A stretch of 64,000 nucleotides of DNA from Nibrella saemangeumensis (GCF_039541915.1 NZ_BAABHD010000024.1:248001-312000); one strand, 5' to 3'; positions 24,140 through 33,821 are shown, numbered from the stretch's first letter. The notes: a model not told the origin generated them from the sequence alone. Translations and numbers: made by a program.

Positions 24140-24967
24140 TCATAAAACCAGGGCAGGCAGCCAGAATACGCCGTCGCCGATCCAGCGGTACCGCTCGTTT
24201 TTGAGGAAGTACGCCGGGTGTCGCTGGATGACGTAGAGTACCAGGCTCATGATAGCTTGTATCAGCGCCGAGCGCTGGGCAAACCGGTCGGTTACGGTAA
24301 AACAAACAAAAAAAGAGGAGCCTACCACCAGAAATGTCAGCCAGCGCATAAGCTGGTCGCACAGCAGCGGCCCCCAGTAGGTTGCCAGGGAAAACTGCGG
24401 CACTGTCAGTTGCTCCTGCAACTCCAGCACCGAAAACAGCAGCAGATTCTGGAACGCAATGGCCAGAAACATCAGCGCCTGCGCCCACTCCACCGCACTC
24501 ACCGACGGCCGCTGCACCCACACGCTGCCCCAGACCCCAGCCGTGAAAAACAGGGCTACCAGCGGTTCTTTAGCCAGCAGCGCCGGATGGCGGGCCGGCA
24601 GCCGGAACACCATCGCCACGTAAGCAGCACAGAGTACCCCCAGCACCAGGCCGAATTTGATGACGGAGCCGGGCAGCCAAATGGCCAGCAGCAAGGCCAG
24701 CCCGGCCGCTCCGGCTACTACTCGCCAGAGTACCGGCGCGTGCCTGCGGTGAAACGTATGCCGGGCGGTTGGCAGCATATCGGGTTTGCGGACGTCCAGC
24801 AGCCGGTCGACGGTGTAGATGATAAACACCACGAGCGCCAGCACCCAGGTAGTGGCCCAATGTACCGGCACCACAGCGTCCGACAAACGAACGGCCATGC
24901 GATTGGAAAAAACAGCGCCCAATACCACGGGTAAACTCAAAAAATACGCGTATCGAATAAATCTCAT
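24140..24967 (-). CDS. UbiA-like polytopic membrane protein
   Basis: A 275-residue membrane protein with about eight hydrophobic helices. IIYTVDRLLDVRK (about residues 52-64) lies where UbiA prenyltransferases carry their first Asp-rich motif (NDxxDxxxD); only two of the acidic residues are kept, and no clear second Asp motif is seen. It may be a divergent UbiA-superfamily member or have lost prenyltransferase activity. Its ATG overlaps the MOSC stop by 4 bp (ATGA type), so it is translationally coupled to that gene. Confidence 0.6.
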   Translation of the reverse strand: MRFIRYAYFLSLPVVLGAVFSNRMAVRLSDAVVPVHWATTWVLALVVFIIYTVDRLLDVRKPDMLPTARHTFHRRHAPVLWRVVAGAAGLALLLAIWLPGSVIKFGLVLGVLCAAYVAMVFRLPARHPALLAKEPLVALFFTAGVWGSVWVQRPSVSAVEWAQALMFLAIAFQNLLLFSVLELQEQLTVPQFSLATYWGPLLCDQLMRWLTFLVVGSSFFVCFTVTDRFAQRSALIQAIMSLVLYVIQRHPAYFLKNERYRWIGDGVFWLPALVL

Positions 24968-25785
24968 AAAACCGGGGTCCGGTGACTGATGATCTCCAGC
25001 TGGTCGCCAACCCGCACCACCCCCGCCGATTGGCTCAACACGTTCTGACCAAAATAGATCTTGTTATTTTTTTGCCGGTATGTACCCAGTGTTCGCAGCG
25101 GCTCTTTGCCCTTCTGGCCGGTGGCCGGGTCTACGGTAGTCAGCACACACCGGGCGCAGGGTTTGGCCGCGTAAAAGTCCAGATCGCCAATCCGAAACTG
25201 ATCCCAGCCATCTTCCTGATGCGGCTCCCCACCGGCAACGACAATATTTGGCCGGAAGCGCAGCATTACCACGGGCACATCAAGCCGCCGGTTCAGTTCA
25301 TCGAGCGACGCCTGGCTGATGAGCAGGTACGGGAACCCATCGGCAAAGCTGACGATCTCACCGTTCCGGGCGTAGGTTAAATCCGCCTGTCGCTGGCTCT
25401 CTTCGGGCATATAGACCAGCCGGCAGGGTACGCCTACAGCCGCCGTAAACCAGCGGTCGGCAGCCTCGCTAACTACCACCGAATCGATACCGTGGCTATC
25501 CCAGACGGTCACGGGGAGGTGTTCGCCGGTGTATTCGTCGAAAGCTATCTCCAGGACATCGTTGGGCCGGTGGCGGTGCCATACCCGCAGGCAGTGGCCG
25601 GTCAGGGCCACGTCAATAAGCGCCATCTGGTGGTAGGTACGCTGGGTAATAAACTGCCCGTCGGGCGTCACCAGCATCCAGCGACGGTCGTAGCGGAAGC
25701 CTTTCCCTTCCACGGCGGCTTCCGTCACCGAAATTCCGCCCAGCGACTTAATCGGGTAAATGCGTAGTTCGTTAATGGTGAGCAT
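24964..25785 (-). CDS. MOSC-domain molybdenum-cofactor protein
   Basis: A 273-residue protein with an N-terminal MOSC beta-barrel (LRIYPIKSLGGISVTEA, then GFRYDRRWMLV) and a MOSC domain. This is the mARC/YcbX layout, proteins that bind a sulfurated molybdenum cofactor and reduce N-hydroxylated compounds. The likely Mo-ligand Cys is in KPCARCVLT (about residue 210). No ferredoxin domain is fused, so an electron partner is needed elsewhere. It starts 9 bp after tsaD and overlaps the UbiA-like gene. Confidence 0.87.
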   Translation of the reverse strand: MLTINELRIYPIKSLGGISVTEAAVEGKGFRYDRRWMLVTPDGQFITQRTYHQMALIDVALTGHCLRVWHRHRPNDVLEIAFDEYTGEHLPVTVWDSHGIDSVVVSEAADRWFTAAVGVPCRLVYMPEESQRQADLTYARNGEIVSFADGFPYLLISQASLDELNRRLDVPVVMLRFRPNIVVAGGEPHQEDGWDQFRIGDLDFYAAKPCARCVLTTVDPATGQKGKEPLRTLGTYRQKNNKIYFGQNVLSQSAGVVRVGDQLEIISHRTPVL

Positions 25786-25794
25786 AGTAGAACT

Positions 25795-26793
25795 TTAAAA
25801 CTCAAGCCTCGGCATGGGGCTTACTTCCTGGGAGGTAAACTCGTTCCGGAGGTATTTGTAGTGGGCCGCCATGGCAATCATGGCGGCATTGTCGGTGCAG
25901 TATTCAAAGCGGGGGATGTAGACGGTCCAGCCCTGCTCCCGGCCAAGTTGCGTCAGGGCCGAACGCAGGCCGCTGTTGGCGGAGACGCCCCCGGCAATGG
26001 CAATTTCGTGGATGCCCGTTTCGCGGGCGGCCCGTTTTAATTTGCCGAGGAGCATTTGTACCAGCGTATACTGAATACTGGCACAAATATCGGCCAGATT
26101 TTGTTCTATAAAAGCTGGATTGTCTTTGGTATTATCCCGCAGAAAATACAGAATAGCCGTTTTGATGCCGCTGAACGAAAAATCCAGACCGGGCATTTCG
26201 GCCAGCGGAAACCGGAAGGCCAGCGGATTACCCTGCTGCGCGTACTTATCGATCAGCGGACCGCCCGGATACGGCAGGTTGAGCAGTTTGGCCGATTTGT
26301 CGAAAGCCTCCCCGACGGCATCGTCGTGGGTCTGGCCGATGATTTCCATATCGAGGTGATCGCGCACGAGGACGATCTGGGTATGGCCGCCACTGACGGT
26401 CAGGCACAGGAACGGAAAGGCCGGCACGGGCGGTTCAATGAAGTGCGCCAGTACGTGGGCCTGCATATGATTTACCTCGATCAAGGGGATCTGTAAGGCA
26501 AGCGCGAGGGCTTTGGCAAAGGAAGCCCCGACGAGCAGCGAGCCTAGTAATCCGGGACCGCGGGTAAACGCTATGGCGTTAAGGCTGTTTTTCGATACTT
26601 TTGCGTCGGTCAGCGCCCGTTCAACTACCGGCACAATATGCTGCTGGTGGGCGCGGGAGGCCAGTTCGGGAACAACGCCCCCGTACTGCTCGTGAATCAA
26701 CTGAGCGGCAATAACGTTGGACAAAATGGTACCGTTCGATAAAACGGCGGCCGATGTTTCGTCGCAGGATGACTCAATCGCTAAAATGTTCAT
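25795..26793 (-). CDS. tsaD: tRNA N6-adenosine threonylcarbamoyltransferase
   Basis: Cytosolic enzyme of 332 residues that, with TsaB and TsaE, makes t6A37 in tRNAs reading ANN codons. It begins MNILAIESSCDETSAA and keeps the metal ligands H109 and H113 in NHMQAHVLAHF, the SGGHTQ loop, and the GGVSAN segment of the ASKHA ATPase fold. Length is normal. It is first in the probable tsaD-MOSC-UbiA-like operon and divergent from the TamB-domain gene. Confidence 0.97.
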   Translation of the reverse strand: MNILAIESSCDETSAAVLSNGTILSNVIAAQLIHEQYGGVVPELASRAHQQHIVPVVERALTDAKVSKNSLNAIAFTRGPGLLGSLLVGASFAKALALALQIPLIEVNHMQAHVLAHFIEPPVPAFPFLCLTVSGGHTQIVLVRDHLDMEIIGQTHDDAVGEAFDKSAKLLNLPYPGGPLIDKYAQQGNPLAFRFPLAEMPGLDFSFSGIKTAILYFLRDNTKDNPAFIEQNLADICASIQYTLVQMLLGKLKRAARETGIHEIAIAGGVSANSGLRSALTQLGREQGWTVYIPRFEYCTDNAAMIAMAAHYKYLRNEFTSQEVSPMPRLEF

Positions 26794-26815
26794 TAAAAGA
26801 ATATCGGTAATCCGG

Positions 26816-26823
26816 CAAATTTA
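26816..26823 (-). promoter_or_regulatory. Putative -7 element of tsaD promoter
   Basis: TAAATTTG on the minus strand matches TAnnTTTG, 23 bp before the tsaD ATG. No TTG lies at the usual -33 spacing. Confidence 0.4.
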
Positions 26824-26960
26824 CGTTACTTAAAGGATGAATAATTAATAATGTACAATTAATAAGGCCGGAGCTTAAACGAAAAGCCTCTTTCCGCGTC
26901 TAATCATTATACATTGTTCACTACGTACTCCGGGTTGCCGGAGTGATTCAACAGAACCTG

Positions 26961-29900
26961 ATGCGCTCATTTGTCACCATTTTTCTGAAGACCCTGCTGT
27001 ATACGCTTCTGGCGGTATTGCTGGTATTCGGAGCCGTGATGGTGAGTTTGCAGATTCCGGCCATACAGACCCGGGTTGTGCAGGAAGTGGCCCGGCGCGT
27101 TTCGGCCAAAATGGAGTTTCCCATCTCCATCCAGCGCGTTTCCATCAAGTGGTTCAATTCCCTGACGCTGCAGGGTGTCAGCATTAAGGACCGCCGGCAC
27201 CAGCCGATGATCGACGTGGGCCGTCTGGAAGTCGCCTTCCACCTGCGCACCCTGCTCGACAGTTCGGCGCATAATATTCACCTCAACGAAGTTTACCTCT
27301 ACCAGCCTAATGTCCGGCTGGTAAAGAACCCCAAAACCGGCGACCTCAACATCGACGAATTCATCGCCCGGATCGACGAACTGCTCCGGACCGATACCAC
27401 CAGGAGTGTACCCGATCAGAATATTCCTTTCACTATTGGCAAAGTCAATGTCCTCGATGGGGTATTTACGATGGATGATCCCCGCGAAAAGCCCTTCAAC
27501 AATCCGAAGGATTTTGACTATAACCATTTTACGCTGGAGAAGATCAACGGCAATGTCCGCGACTTCCTGGTGCTGGGTGATACCATCGCGCTCGATCTGG
27601 CCGGCATGAAAGCTGTAGACCGGCGCTCGGGTCTTACCGTCCACCGCCTGGATACGCGCTTTCTGTATTGCCGCACCAAAATGGAGCTGGGCAATCTGTA
27701 CGCGCATATCAACAACTCCATCGTACGAAACTACCTGGCGTTTCTCTACGATTCACCATCCGCGTTTGGCAACTTCAATGCCCGGGTGATGATGGATGCC
27801 CGGCTGCGCAGTAGCCGCGTGCAGTCCGCCGACCTGGGGTACTTCTCCGAATACCTGCGCGGCCTCAACGAAACCTGGCTGCTGTCGGCTAACTTCCGGG
27901 GTATCGTCCACGACTTTAAACTCACAGATACCGATCTGCGCTTCGGCATCAATGCGCGTAGCCGGTTAGCCGGCGACATTGCATTTAAAGGGCTACCCAA
28001 TATTGACCGTACCACCGTTGATTTTGCCTTTACGCCCTCGATCGTTACCATGGCCGACATCCGGCAGTATTATCCGGACGAAGGCTTTAACCATACTATC
28101 CAGAAACTCGGCACGGTGCAGTTTGCAGCTACGTTTGCCGGCGCATTCGACGATTTCCGCACGGCCGGCAATTTCCAGACTGCCCTGGGCAACGTTTCCG
28201 GTGATCTCAAGCTTAAACTGGCCGACAACTCCGCCAACACCACCTATACGGCAAACCTGAAAGCGCAGAGTCTGGCCCTTGGTACGCTGGTCGATCAGCC
28301 TGAGGTGCTGCAAAAGCTGGATGGCGAAGGGCGCATTACCGGTCAGGGCCTTTCGCTTGCCAACGCCCGCGTGGACCTCGACGGGCGGTTCAGCCGCTTC
28401 GGCCTGAACGGGTACGACTACCGCAATCTGGTGGTGCGGGGAAATCTCCAGAAGGCCTTTTTCAACGGCGAAGTCAGTGTACGCGACGAAAACCTGACCA
28501 CGCATCTGGATGGTGAGTTTGACCTGCGCAATCCCCGCAACCGCTTCGATGTTCAGGGCACGGTTACCCACGCTGATTTTCGGGCCTTGCGACTGCTTGA
28601 CGATTCCCTGACAGTACGGACGGATCTGGACGTTCAACTGAACGGCAATACAATCGAAGAACTTATCGGCGAAGCCCGCTTCCGAAACGCCCTCGTCAGT
28701 CTTAACGGCCGGACCCTAGCCGTTGATACGCTGCACCTCTCCTCGGCAATTCTCGACGCCGGGCGGTCCATTGATGTTACCTCCGATTTTATCACCGCCC
28801 ACCTCCGGGGTAACTTTCAGCTGACGCAAACCGCTCAGGATCTGCAGCGGCTGCTATACGAATACGAACTGTATTTCTTCGGCGATGTAGCCAGTCGGGC
28901 CACTTATTACCGCCAGAAGCTGGCCCGAACCAGCAAAATGCAACCGGCTAACTACAACATTGACTATGTCTTCTTCTTCCGGAACATAAAGCCGGTGCTG
29001 GACTTTGTGCAGCCTGCGGCCTATATAGCCCCCAACAGCACACTGGAAGGCCGCTTTACGGTCGACAATACGCTGTTCCTGACCGCCAATGTCAAGTCGG
29101 ATTCGCTCGTCTACAATGAGTATACCTTCGGGCCAAGCGAGGTTGATATTACCACGTCCAAATTTACCAACAGCGAAGAAGTGCTGGCGTCGGCTATTGT
29201 TACTTCTCAGCGGCAGAAGTTAAGCACCCTGGCGCCCACCGAAACTATGGAGATTGAAGCCTCCTGGGAGCAGGATCATATCGACTTCACCAGCAGCATC
29301 AAGCAGATCAACAGCACCAACCGCGCCAACGTCAACGGTGAGGTTCGCTTTAAGGGCGACGCCATTGACCTGACCTTCCGGCGGTCGGAGTTCCGGGTGC
29401 TCGACAATAACTGGACCCTGAACCCCGAGAGTCTGATCCGGAAAGTCGGCGAGGACTATACCGTCCGCAACCTGTCTATCTACAACCAGAACCAGTTGAT
29501 TACCGCATCGGGCAAGATCTCGTCAGACAGTACCGAAGCGCTCCGCGTGGAGGCCAGCAACTTCCTGCTCGAAAGCCTGACGCCGATTGTAAATACGCCG
29601 ATCACTGGTACCGCCAACGGGGTTATTGCCGTCCGTAACCTGTACAAAACACCGATTATCGAGAGCAAGCTGACCGTTCAGGAACTGGCCTTTGCCGATT
29701 TTCTGGTGGGCAATGTCCGGGGCGAAGGCGTTTGGGACAACAGCGAGCAACGGCTGAACGTAGACGCCCGCATCAACCGCGACAATTACGATGTCTTAAC
29801 CCTGCGCGGCACCTATGCCCCTCAGAAAACCAAAAACGCCTTCAACCTGAAAGCGCTTTTCAACAACGCCGATCTGCGGATGCTGGAGCCGTTCACCCAG

Positions 29901-31622
29901 GGGCTGGTTTCCAACCTGACCGGGCTGGCTACGGGGCTGGTCAATGTTACCGGCACCCCGAATAACCCGGTGCTGGATGGGGTGGTCGACGTACGGAAAG
30001 GCCGGCTGACGTTCGACTACCTGAAAGCCGACTTCTTTTTTGAAGACAAGATCTATTTCACCGAAACCGATATCCGGGCCAAGCGGCTGCTGCTGCGCGA
30101 CGTAGACGGCAACACGGCCATTCTGCGGGGTGGTGTCTACCACGACGGATTCAAATACTTTACGCTGGGTTTCGACGCCGACCTGAAGAACTTCAAGATC
30201 ATGAACACCACCGCCCGCGACAACGAACTGTTCTACGGCTCGGCGGTGGTAACCGGCAAGGCCGAACTCTACGGCACGCCCGATAACCTGACCATTAAAG
30301 CCAACGTATCCAGCAACAAGGGCACCCGCATTTACATCCCGCTCGACGGAGCCGAAACGGTATCGGCCCAGGATTTTATTCGGTTTGTGAGCCGGAGCAG
30401 CGTCGCCAAAGTGGATACCCACCAGACCAAGGTAAACGGTAAGCCGGTGTTCTCGAACATCCCGACGGTTGATCTGTCAGGCATCAAGATGGATTTCAAT
30501 TTCAACATCACCCCGGATGCGTATTGTGAAATCCAGCTGGACCGCCAGACAGGTGACATCATCAAAGCATACGGCTCTGGCCGGATCGCCATGAAGGTAG
30601 ATACCAAGGGAGAGTTTTCGATGACGGGTAATTACGAAATCCAGCAGGGTGATTACACCTTTACCTTTGAGAACGTCATTAATAAACGCTTCCAGATCCG
30701 GCCCAACAGCCGTATTACCTGGACCGGCGACCCGTATGGTGCCTTGCTCAACGTAACGGCCGCCTACACCCAGTACACCTCGCTGCTGCCGCTGGTCCAG
30801 AGCATTTCGGCGCCGTCGACAAGCCAGAATACCCCCGACCGCAACCGTCGCTACCCGGTTGACCTGCTGATTACGCTCACGGGCGAACTGCTGTCGCCAA
30901 GCATCACCTTCGATCTGGATGTGAAAGAATATCCGGCGTCGGCGGAGTTCCGGCAGGCGGTAACGGCGTTTGAGGCCCGTCTCCTTAGCAATGAGCAGGA
31001 ACTGAACCGGCAGGTCAGCAGCATCCTGATCTTTAACCAGCTCCTGCCCGACGGCTCCGGCCTGTTCGAGCAGGATAACGTTAACGCCGGAGTGGCCAAC
31101 AGCGTCAGCGAACTGTTGTCGAATCGTTTCAGTCAATTGGCCTCGTCGCTTGACGAAAAGCTGGATGTGGGGATTTCGCTGGGTGGTCTGGGGCTGAACA
31201 ACCTGAACGATAACCTGTTCAATAACCTGCAGCTGCGGTTCTCGTACCGGTTCCTGAACGACCGATTCCGGGTCAGCCGAGACGGTGGCTTCACCTACGG
31301 TCAGAACCAGACCAATGCCGCCAGTCTGCTGGGTGAGTGGACGCTGGAATACTGGATCACGCCCGACGGCCGGGTGCGGGCCAAAATGTACAACCGCAAT
31401 CAGCAGAGTGTGCTGGGTCAATATTCGCTTAGTAATACCTCACTGACGACCAGCGGAGGAATCAGCCTGCTTTATACCCGGACCTTTAACCGGCTGTTCG
31501 GGGGTGGGCCCCGGAAAACCAAACCCGGCCTGAACAACCCCTCCACGTCAGCCGTACCAACGCCCGAGCCAACCTCCTCGTTCACCCAGTTTCGCAGCCG
31601 TACCAGCGACAACCAGCGTTAG
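26961..31622 (+). CDS. tamB: TamB-domain translocation/assembly protein (AsmA-like)
   Basis: Very large envelope protein, 1553 residues. One N-terminal helix anchors it in the inner membrane (about 1-25). The long middle consists of beta-strand-rich AsmA/TamB repeats that in other species form a hydrophobic groove crossing the periplasm. The C-terminal DUF490/TamB domain (about 1180-1500) includes TGNYEIQQGDYTFTFENVINKRF and the TGELLSPSITFDLDVKEYP region. TamB-like proteins move phospholipids to, or help build, the outer membrane. No Omp85 partner is nearby. A GTG at 26943 is an alternative start. The stop overlaps the stop of the convergent hydrolase gene. Confidence 0.92.
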   Translation: MRSFVTIFLKTLLYTLLAVLLVFGAVMVSLQIPAIQTRVVQEVARRVSAKMEFPISIQRVSIKWFNSLTLQGVSIKDRRHQPMIDVGRLEVAFHLRTLLDSSAHNIHLNEVYLYQPNVRLVKNPKTGDLNIDEFIARIDELLRTDTTRSVPDQNIPFTIGKVNVLDGVFTMDDPREKPFNNPKDFDYNHFTLEKINGNVRDFLVLGDTIALDLAGMKAVDRRSGLTVHRLDTRFLYCRTKMELGNLYAHINNSIVRNYLAFLYDSPSAFGNFNARVMMDARLRSSRVQSADLGYFSEYLRGLNETWLLSANFRGIVHDFKLTDTDLRFGINARSRLAGDIAFKGLPNIDRTTVDFAFTPSIVTMADIRQYYPDEGFNHTIQKLGTVQFAATFAGAFDDFRTAGNFQTALGNVSGDLKLKLADNSANTTYTANLKAQSLALGTLVDQPEVLQKLDGEGRITGQGLSLANARVDLDGRFSRFGLNGYDYRNLVVRGNLQKAFFNGEVSVRDENLTTHLDGEFDLRNPRNRFDVQGTVTHADFRALRLLDDSLTVRTDLDVQLNGNTIEELIGEARFRNALVSLNGRTLAVDTLHLSSAILDAGRSIDVTSDFITAHLRGNFQLTQTAQDLQRLLYEYELYFFGDVASRATYYRQKLARTSKMQPANYNIDYVFFFRNIKPVLDFVQPAAYIAPNSTLEGRFTVDNTLFLTANVKSDSLVYNEYTFGPSEVDITTSKFTNSEEVLASAIVTSQRQKLSTLAPTETMEIEASWEQDHIDFTSSIKQINSTNRANVNGEVRFKGDAIDLTFRRSEFRVLDNNWTLNPESLIRKVGEDYTVRNLSIYNQNQLITASGKISSDSTEALRVEASNFLLESLTPIVNTPITGTANGVIAVRNLYKTPIIESKLTVQELAFADFLVGNVRGEGVWDNSEQRLNVDARINRDNYDVLTLRGTYAPQKTKNAFNLKALFNNADLRMLEPFTQGLVSNLTGLATGLVNVTGTPNNPVLDGVVDVRKGRLTFDYLKADFFFEDKIYFTETDIRAKRLLLRDVDGNTAILRGGVYHDGFKYFTLGFDADLKNFKIMNTTARDNELFYGSAVVTGKAELYGTPDNLTIKANVSSNKGTRIYIPLDGAETVSAQDFIRFVSRSSVAKVDTHQTKVNGKPVFSNIPTVDLSGIKMDFNFNITPDAYCEIQLDRQTGDIIKAYGSGRIAMKVDTKGEFSMTGNYEIQQGDYTFTFENVINKRFQIRPNSRITWTGDPYGALLNVTAAYTQYTSLLPLVQSISAPSTSQNTPDRNRRYPVDLLITLTGELLSPSITFDLDVKEYPASAEFRQAVTAFEARLLSNEQELNRQVSSILIFNQLLPDGSGLFEQDNVNAGVANSVSELLSNRFSQLASSLDEKLDVGISLGGLGLNNLNDNLFNNLQLRFSYRFLNDRFRVSRDGGFTYGQNQTNAASLLGEWTLEYWITPDGRVRAKMYNRNQQSVLGQYSLSNTSLTTSGGISLLYTRTFNRLFGGGPRKTKPGLNNPSTSAVPTPEPTSSFTQFRSRTSDNQR

Positions 31623-32536
31623 TCCTTTGCCAGAACCATATCTTTATTGATCTTGTCTTTCAGGTATCCCGACGAAAGGATATCCAGCAGAATTTGCGTC
31701 ATGTACTCCCGTTTATTGAAGACGATGTCGTGCCGGTTTTCGGGTAGAATAAACTGCTTCACCCGGGCATTGACCAGGTGATGCCGGGCAAAGGAGACAT
31801 TGGTCGGATAGACGAGATCATCCTGCTGCCCGTGCAGGATCGTGATGCCGGCGGTAATTTTCCGCCAGTCGGGCAGAATTTCTTCGAGCGCCCGGCGGTG
31901 CGCCAGTTTTTCGTCGTTGGCCAGCATCAGCAGGGGTGGCATCAGCCAGCGGAGCGGGCGCTTATCGATTAAATAGCTGATTGGGTAGGTCCGTTCGAGA
32001 CCCGGCCCCAATGCCGACGACACAAACAGCACATGATCGACCAGGCCGGGGTTGTTCATCGCCAGTCGCGCCGATACCGATCCGCCGTACGACGACCCAA
32101 CAACTACCAGATAAGGCGCATTCCGGTAGCGGTTAATCAGCGGCTGTAACATCCCGGCCTGCCGGACGATTGACGTTTCGACCCGGCCGAAATCCGAGTA
32201 GCCATAACCTGGGCGATCTACCGCCACCAGTTGCGCCTGACTCAGCAGCACCGAATCTTTAAAGAATTTTTCGAAGAAGGATAAGGAACTGGGCGCACCG
32301 TGAACAAACAGCACAACGGGCAGCGAATCACTGGCGGGGGTTTCAATAAACCGGATGGTCCGGTCCCCAACCTGGTAGCGGTGAACCGTCGGTTTGATCC
32401 GCTGGTGGCGGTACTCGCTGAGTATTTCGTCATCACTTTGCCGGTAGTCAATTAACCAGATGCTGATGAGACCCACCACAATCAACGCCAACAGGGTCCA
32501 CAGGGCCCATCGCAACGCGCGGAGAAAATTCTTCAT
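31619..32536 (-). CDS. Membrane-anchored alpha/beta hydrolase
   Basis: A 305-residue alpha/beta-hydrolase. An N-terminal hydrophobic helix (about 8-30) probably anchors it in the membrane with the enzyme outside the cytosol. The oxyanion-side LFVHGAPSS (about residue 80) and the nucleophile elbow VVGSSYGGS (about residue 148) are clear, and the catalytic His is likely in ENRHDIVFN near the end. The substrate is unknown. It converges on the TamB-domain gene with a 4-bp overlap of the two coding ends, leaving no space for a terminator between them. Confidence 0.85.
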   Translation of the reverse strand: MKNFLRALRWALWTLLALIVVGLISIWLIDYRQSDDEILSEYRHQRIKPTVHRYQVGDRTIRFIETPASDSLPVVLFVHGAPSSLSFFEKFFKDSVLLSQAQLVAVDRPGYGYSDFGRVETSIVRQAGMLQPLINRYRNAPYLVVVGSSYGGSVSARLAMNNPGLVDHVLFVSSALGPGLERTYPISYLIDKRPLRWLMPPLLMLANDEKLAHRRALEEILPDWRKITAGITILHGQQDDLVYPTNVSFARHHLVNARVKQFILPENRHDIVFNKREYMTQILLDILSSGYLKDKINKDMVLAKD

Positions 32537-32736
32537 GAAGCCAAACCTTTAGCTGACAGCCGGCCACGGGTACGTCTGTTTGGGAGCAGATTATACCGCT
32601 GCCGGCCTGATTTCACATAAACCTTTCTTTCGAAACAGGATTTAGGGCCTAAGGGTTTGGAAAGCTATCAAGAGGAAAGCGGAAAACAATTATCAGAGGG
32701 TACGGTTAGAACGAAAACAAACCAACGCTGTTCAGT

Positions 32737-32934
32737 ATGGAAAACACTCCACCCCCCGCTACCGGCTTTAACCCCGACCCGGAAGCCGAAAAACCGGCCG
32801 GCGCTGCCGAGCTGATGACACCCGACAACGCTCCCGGTCCGGAGGGTCCCGGTCCGTATTCCAATAGGCCCGATACTACCGATCCGGAAGATGTGGAAGG
32901 TGATCTGGATATGGAGACCGAAGCCGGTTTATAG
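32737..32934 (+). CDS. Small acidic Pro-rich protein, unknown
   Basis: A 65-residue frame rich in Pro, Glu and Asp with no hydrophobic segment, probably disordered and cytosolic. Tracts such as NAPGPEGPGPY and DPEDVEGDLDMETE give it a strongly negative charge. It lies alone between two minus-strand genes, ending 2 bp before the PAS gene's end. No family is recognised. The composition fits the neighbourhood's codon use, which supports a real gene, but expression is uncertain. Confidence 0.5.
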   Translation: MENTPPPATGFNPDPEAEKPAGAAELMTPDNAPGPEGPGPYSNRPDTTDPEDVEGDLDMETEAGL

Positions 32935-32936
32935 CC

Positions 32937-33479
32937 TTAGCCTTCGATAGCAAATTCGACCGCGAGGAAGTGGGTCAGATCGCCCAGGCTGTTGTGCAGC
33001 GGATCGATGGTTAGCCGGCACAGGTAAGCATCCCCATTTTTACGGTAGTTGACCAGATCGGCTTTCACCGATTCGGCGCGGTTGAGGTGTTCCCGAATAC
33101 GGTCTACCGTTACCGGGTCTGTATCCCGCCCCTGCAACATCCACGGCCGCTGGCCCAGGACTTCGGTGGGCGTATAGCCCGTCATGGACAAAAAGCTCTG
33201 GCTGGCCCACAGGATATGCTTAGACGGGTCGGTCAGCACAAGCGTGGCCCCCTGCCGAAGCGATTTTAGATAGCCTTGCCGCTGCCGGCGCGATAATTGC
33301 CAGTCGAATGTCATCTGAAACGCTTCCAGTTGAGCCAGTTCTTTTTGCCGGGCTTTGTGCCGGGCCTGATCCAGCAGAAAGATTTCATAGGATAAGGCCG
33401 GGTACGGCTGGCAGCCTTCGCTCCCGGCCCGGCTATACCCCCGGTTAACGAGTTCCATATAAGAGTCTGATAGATTCAT
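32937..33479 (-). CDS. Single PAS protein, LOV-like but without the photoactive Cys
   Basis: A 180-residue protein. The N-terminal 75 residues are helical and of unknown family; the rest is one PAS domain (about 78-178) with no output domain. It strongly resembles LOV domains: ILWASQSFLSMTGYTPTEVLG, then LQGRDTDPVTVDRIREHL and NYRKNGDAYLCRLTIDPL. In LOV photoreceptors the motif before LQG is NCRF; here it is RPWM, with Pro112 at the place of the flavin-bonding Cys. It may still bind a flavin, but cannot form the Cys adduct at that site. Confidence 0.85.
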   Translation of the reverse strand: MNLSDSYMELVNRGYSRAGSEGCQPYPALSYEIFLLDQARHKARQKELAQLEAFQMTFDWQLSRRQRQGYLKSLRQGATLVLTDPSKHILWASQSFLSMTGYTPTEVLGQRPWMLQGRDTDPVTVDRIREHLNRAESVKADLVNYRKNGDAYLCRLTIDPLHNSLGDLTHFLAVEFAIEG

Positions 33480-33658
33480 AATCGTTGAGTGTAAAGGTAA
33501 TAATTCCGGAAATTAACCTGCAAACTGGTAAAGCAGCAAGTTGTACCCAGTTTAACGAGCCAACGGTCCGTAAAAAATTTTTCTGGACAAAGCAGGTTGA
33601 TACTCAACCCGGAAACCCGCAAAGACAGTTCCCCGGCAAACTTTTTTCCAGGCAACAC

Positions 33659-33689
33659 TTGCGTAACGTTACAAAACGGTCTACTTTTG
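33659..33689 (+). promoter_or_regulatory. Promoter of tRNA-Asp
   Basis: TTG (33659-33661), a 20-bp spacer and TACTTTTG (33682-33689) match the Bacteroidota sigma-ABfr consensus TTG-N19-20-TAnnTTTG. It would start transcription about 40 bp before the tRNA. This is the best-formed promoter in the window. Confidence 0.75.
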
Positions 33690-33736
33690 CATCACGATTT
33701 CGGAAGACGGCAACGCACAAAGAAATCAACATAAAT

Positions 33737-33810
33737 GGTCTGGTAGTTCAGTTGGTTAGAATACCTGCCTGTCACGCAGGGGGTCGCGGGTTCGAGTCCC
33801 GTCCAGACCG
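33737..33810 (+). tRNA. tRNA-Asp (GUC)
   Basis: A 74-nt cloverleaf. The acceptor arms GGTCTGG and CCAGACC pair fully with discriminator G at 33810. The anticodon stem CCTGC/GCAGG encloses loop CTGTCAC with anticodon GTC. The T arm has GCGGG-TTCGAGT-CCCGT, and G at the discriminator position fits tRNA-Asp. CCA is not encoded. It is a single tRNA gene with its own promoter and terminator. Confidence 0.97.
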
Positions 33811-33821
33811 CCTTAAAAATC

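Noticed and set aside
30477..31421. 314-codon minus-strand frame
   Set aside because: Antisense to the conserved TamB domain.
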